From the NCBI GenBank assembly GCA_937864375.1, contig CALMJO010000375.1, positions 1-8,087 of the forward strand: DNA of 8,087 bases, in the 5' to 3' direction. The position numbers and the translations under genes were made by a program. The notes beneath the pieces are model-generated. The model saw only the letters and a program-made list of their open reading frames with translations. It searched no databases and had not been told where the DNA came from. Positions 6,417 through 8,087 of the stretch are shown here, piece by piece (the first letter of the stretch is position 1; each line of letters opens with the position of its first letter). This DNA is from an uncultured Spirochaetota bacterium. Lineage in GTDB: Bacteria > Spirochaetota > UBA4802 > UBA5368.

Positions 6417-6445
6417 TTGCCTTCTTACGCGCCCGGTGCGATAAT
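6417..6445 (+). promoter_or_regulatory. Candidate sigma70 promoter of the PilZ-like gene
   Basis: TTGCCT (6417-6422) and GATAAT (6440-6445) are separated by exactly 17 bases, matching consensus at 4 and 5 of 6 positions. It starts just after the T-run of the motAB terminator and would give a leader of about 70 bases before the start at 6524. Terminator followed directly by promoter suggests that the downstream gene is controlled separately from motAB. Confidence 0.5.
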
Positions 6446-6523
6446 CCATTCAACTGGCTCCCTGTTATTTATCATTGCTCTCCGCTCACTACAAACATAT
6501 ATTCTATTTAGCGGGAACGCACT

Positions 6524-7600
6524 ATGAATGATTTCAACGAGTTCGTAAGGGAATTATCCAAGGGGTTCGTCTCCTATAAAACCCTGACCGAGATGATACC
6601 CCTTCCTGTCCTCATCCTGCTCATCCTGTTCATAATAATCGCTGGCGTCGTGGTCTACCTGCGCGTGAGCATTCGCAGGCAGCAGGAGCAGATTGAGGGA
6701 AATGCGGAGCGCATCCGTATCAAGGGGATGCAGCGAGGCCTCACGAAGTTCCAGATGCAGATCCTCGTGCGCATTGCCGAGATCAGGAACGTCGCCGAAT
6801 CGACCTCCATCCTGACCGATCCCGAAACATACGAAAAGGGGGTGGGAGCGTACCTCGTCCAGGCCCGGCAGATGGAGGACAAGAACATACCCCTTGAATC
6901 GGTGTGCAGGGACATTGTCATGACGCACGAGAAGCTCTACCACCATTCCGACGTGCGCAAGCCCCTCGCGTCCATGGCGGAGATCGAGGTCAACAGGCTG
7001 GCCTACCTCATGACCGACGACGGGTACTTCGACATTGGCAAGGTGGTGGACAAGGGCGGGCGCGGTTTTTCGATCCAGCAGTTCGGCGGCGTGAAGGCAA
7101 GCGGAAAATTCCTCCCGGAGACGCAGGTGCGCTGCTACATGTGGCGCAGCGGGGACGGCGGGTACGCTTTCGGGGCTCCCATCGTCAAATCCGAGGGCGC
7201 CCAGCTTGAGATTGCAATGCCCGAGCAGTTCGAGCGGGTCGAGGCCGACATCCTTCCCTTCATCGACGTGAACGTGCCGTGCACGATCGTCCCGCCTCCC
7301 GGCCCCGACGAGGACAAGCCCCTCCAGCTGGACGGGCTCATCTTCAAGCTGGACGAAAACGAGGCCGTCATCCGCACGAACGAGAAGCTGCAGTTCAACA
7401 TCCCGTATTCGCTCGAATTCAAGATGGACGAGTTCAGGATCAAGACGGCGAGCCGAATCATGCGCGACATCTACTTCAAGGACCGCACCGTGTACTACTA
7501 TAACGTGCGCTTCACGGAGATATCGAACGCGGCGAAGACCTTCATACGCAATTACATCATAGAGCGCCGGACGACCGCAGGCGCCTCCCAGGCGGGGTGA
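6524..7600 (+). CDS. Membrane-anchored PilZ-like flagellar-associated protein
   Basis: 358 residues with one membrane helix at 25-46 followed by basic RRQQEQ, so the rest is probably cytoplasmic. Residues 70-140 (RGLTKFQMQILVRIAEI, then ILTDPETYEKGVGAYL) resemble the helical segment found before PilZ domains in treponemal and clostridial proteins, as I recall them. Residues about 150-240 look like a YcgR-type N-terminal beta domain, and 245-350 like a PilZ barrel ending in YNVRFTEISNAAKTFIRNYIIERR. YcgR-type proteins bind cyclic di-GMP and act on the flagellar motor. Here the RxxxR element is missing before the barrel, and the usual D-x-S-x-x-G position reads K-L-D-E-N-E (275-280), so ligand binding is probably lost. 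Position after motAB supports a motor role, but a terminator and own promoter separate them. The ribosome site is weak. Domain calls are from pattern reading only. Confidence 0.72.
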   Translation: MNDFNEFVRELSKGFVSYKTLTEMIPLPVLILLILFIIIAGVVVYLRVSIRRQQEQIEGNAERIRIKGMQRGLTKFQMQILVRIAEIRNVAESTSILTDPETYEKGVGAYLVQARQMEDKNIPLESVCRDIVMTHEKLYHHSDVRKPLASMAEIEVNRLAYLMTDDGYFDIGKVVDKGGRGFSIQQFGGVKASGKFLPETQVRCYMWRSGDGGYAFGAPIVKSEGAQLEIAMPEQFERVEADILPFIDVNVPCTIVPPPGPDEDKPLQLDGLIFKLDENEAVIRTNEKLQFNIPYSLEFKMDEFRIKTASRIMRDIYFKDRTVYYYNVRFTEISNAAKTFIRNYIIERRTTAGASQAG

Positions 7601-7651
7601 CGGGAAGCGCGCCCCGGCGGCAACTCGCGGCCGGAGCGTACCGGTAAAGGA

Positions 7652-8023
7652 TTATTGCTTCTTCTCCAGCACGAAGCTCTTTTCGAAGGAGCCCCACGGA
7701 CCGGACTTGATCCCGTTCTTCTCGCTGCCCTTGTATTCCTTGAGCCCGGGTTTCATGGTGACGCGAACCGTGCCGCCCTCGATCTTGAGCAGGCCCGCAT
7801 GCACCGCGGCGGCGCACACGGACGAGTCGGCGGTGTAGGTGTCGGTACCCCATACCGAGCCGCCGGTGCAGTTCGCGGGGCATTTGCCCGTGAACGACGA
7901 ACCCACGGCAATGTTGAGCTCCTTCGCGTTCTGACCGCACTTGAGATCTATCGTGGCTTCCCCCTTGCAGGAAAATACGGCGGCTGCCGCGAGCAGTGCA
8001 ATGACCAGTATCACTCGTTTCAT
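7652..8023 (-). CDS. LCCL-domain lipoprotein
   Basis: 123 residues, read on the minus strand. MKR and a hydrophobic stretch (4-17) lead to V-F-S-C with Cys19, a lipoprotein signal peptide with a relaxed lipobox of spirochaete type; the mature protein would be lipid-anchored in an envelope membrane. Residues about 40-119 fit the LCCL fold: GGSVWGTDTYTADSSVCAAA, VHAGLL, GGTVRVTMKPGLKEYKGS and NGIKSGPWGSFEKSF are all close to the family pattern. Four cysteines (29, 48, 52, 70) could form two disulfides. LCCL domains are best known from animal cochlin and Limulus factor C, with bacterial members, and may bind lipopolysaccharide-like ligands; this role is inferred. The start at 8023 has GGAGG (8028-8032) four bases upstream. 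A longer reading beginning MYKRQ is translated from adapter and is false. The gene converges on the PilZ-like gene with a 51-base gap. Confidence 0.88.
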   Translation of the reverse strand: MKRVILVIALLAAAAVFSCKGEATIDLKCGQNAKELNIAVGSSFTGKCPANCTGGSVWGTDTYTADSSVCAAAVHAGLLKIEGGTVRVTMKPGLKEYKGSEKNGIKSGPWGSFEKSFVLEKKQ

Positions 8024-8041
8024 AAATCCTCCAGTTCGTTG

Positions 8042-8087
8042 CTGTCTCTTATACACATCTCCGAGCCCACGAGACCGTACTAGATCT
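8042..8087 (-). other. Nextera sequencing adapter, opposite orientation (not biological)
   Basis: Reverse complement of positions 1-46: the 19-bp mosaic end at 8042-8060, read-2 adapter at 8061-8075, index CGTACTAG at 8076-8083 and the P7 end ATCT at 8084-8087. The contig therefore ends in library adapter on both sides. Only 18 native bases remain upstream of the lipoprotein start, so its promoter is not in the window. Confidence 0.97.

Noticed and set aside
7601..7651. Bidirectional terminator between the convergent genes
   Set aside because: A CCGGC/GCCGG stem (about 7614-7634) can form, but there is no T-run on either side.
1..8087. Whole window as an 8-kb transposon with 46-bp terminal inverted repeats
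   Set aside because: The ends are Illumina Nextera adapter and no transposase is encoded.

Overview
The window is one assembled contig from a short-read library. Its first and last 46 bases are the same Illumina Nextera adapter in opposite orientation, so natural DNA runs from about 47 to 8041. Most of it (about 1,880 to 8,041) is GC-rich. A Gram-negative flagellated host is suggested by flagellar stator genes, an OmpA-type peptidoglycan-binding MotB and a small lipoprotein. The lipoprotein's LCCL fold, its relaxed lipobox (V-F-S-C) and a membrane-anchored PilZ-like flagellar gene fit a GC-rich spirochaete (Leptospira-like lineages) best, but this is inference and deltaproteobacterial-type hosts are not excluded.

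Layout. Positions 47-1796 hold an AT-rich hipB-hipA toxin-antitoxin operon with its own promoter and a candidate operator; its composition is visibly foreign to the rest. Positions 1797-2018 are the compositional boundary and carry a perfect inverted repeat inside a likely promoter. Positions 2019-3491 encode an unrecognised 490-residue membrane protein with a long charged coiled coil. Positions 3492-3761 carry a large imperfect stem-loop made of 10-bp repeat units. Positions 3762-4598 encode TcdA, the ThiF/MoeB-family enzyme that cyclises t6A37 in tRNA. Positions 4780-6370 are motA-motB, closed by a strong intrinsic terminator. A separate promoter then precedes a 358-residue membrane-anchored PilZ-like gene (6524-7600). 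Finally, on the minus strand, a 123-residue LCCL-domain lipoprotein (7652-8023) converges on it.

How the genes work together. HipB should repress its operon and neutralise HipA, a Ser/Thr kinase with all main catalytic residues visible. MotA and MotB form the stator ion channel. The PilZ-like protein next to them looks like a YcgR-type motor-associated factor, but the residues that bind cyclic di-GMP appear to be lost, so it may be a structural or ligand-independent partner. TcdA, the coiled-coil membrane protein and the LCCL lipoprotein have no evident functional link to motility.

I did not find a defence island, CRISPR array, rRNA or tRNA gene. The strongest leads are the degenerate PilZ protein beside motAB, the unrecognised coiled-coil membrane protein with its hairpin promoter, and the bacterial LCCL lipoprotein. 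The most important caution is the adapter sequence at both ends, which mimics terminal inverted repeats and creates false protein ends.
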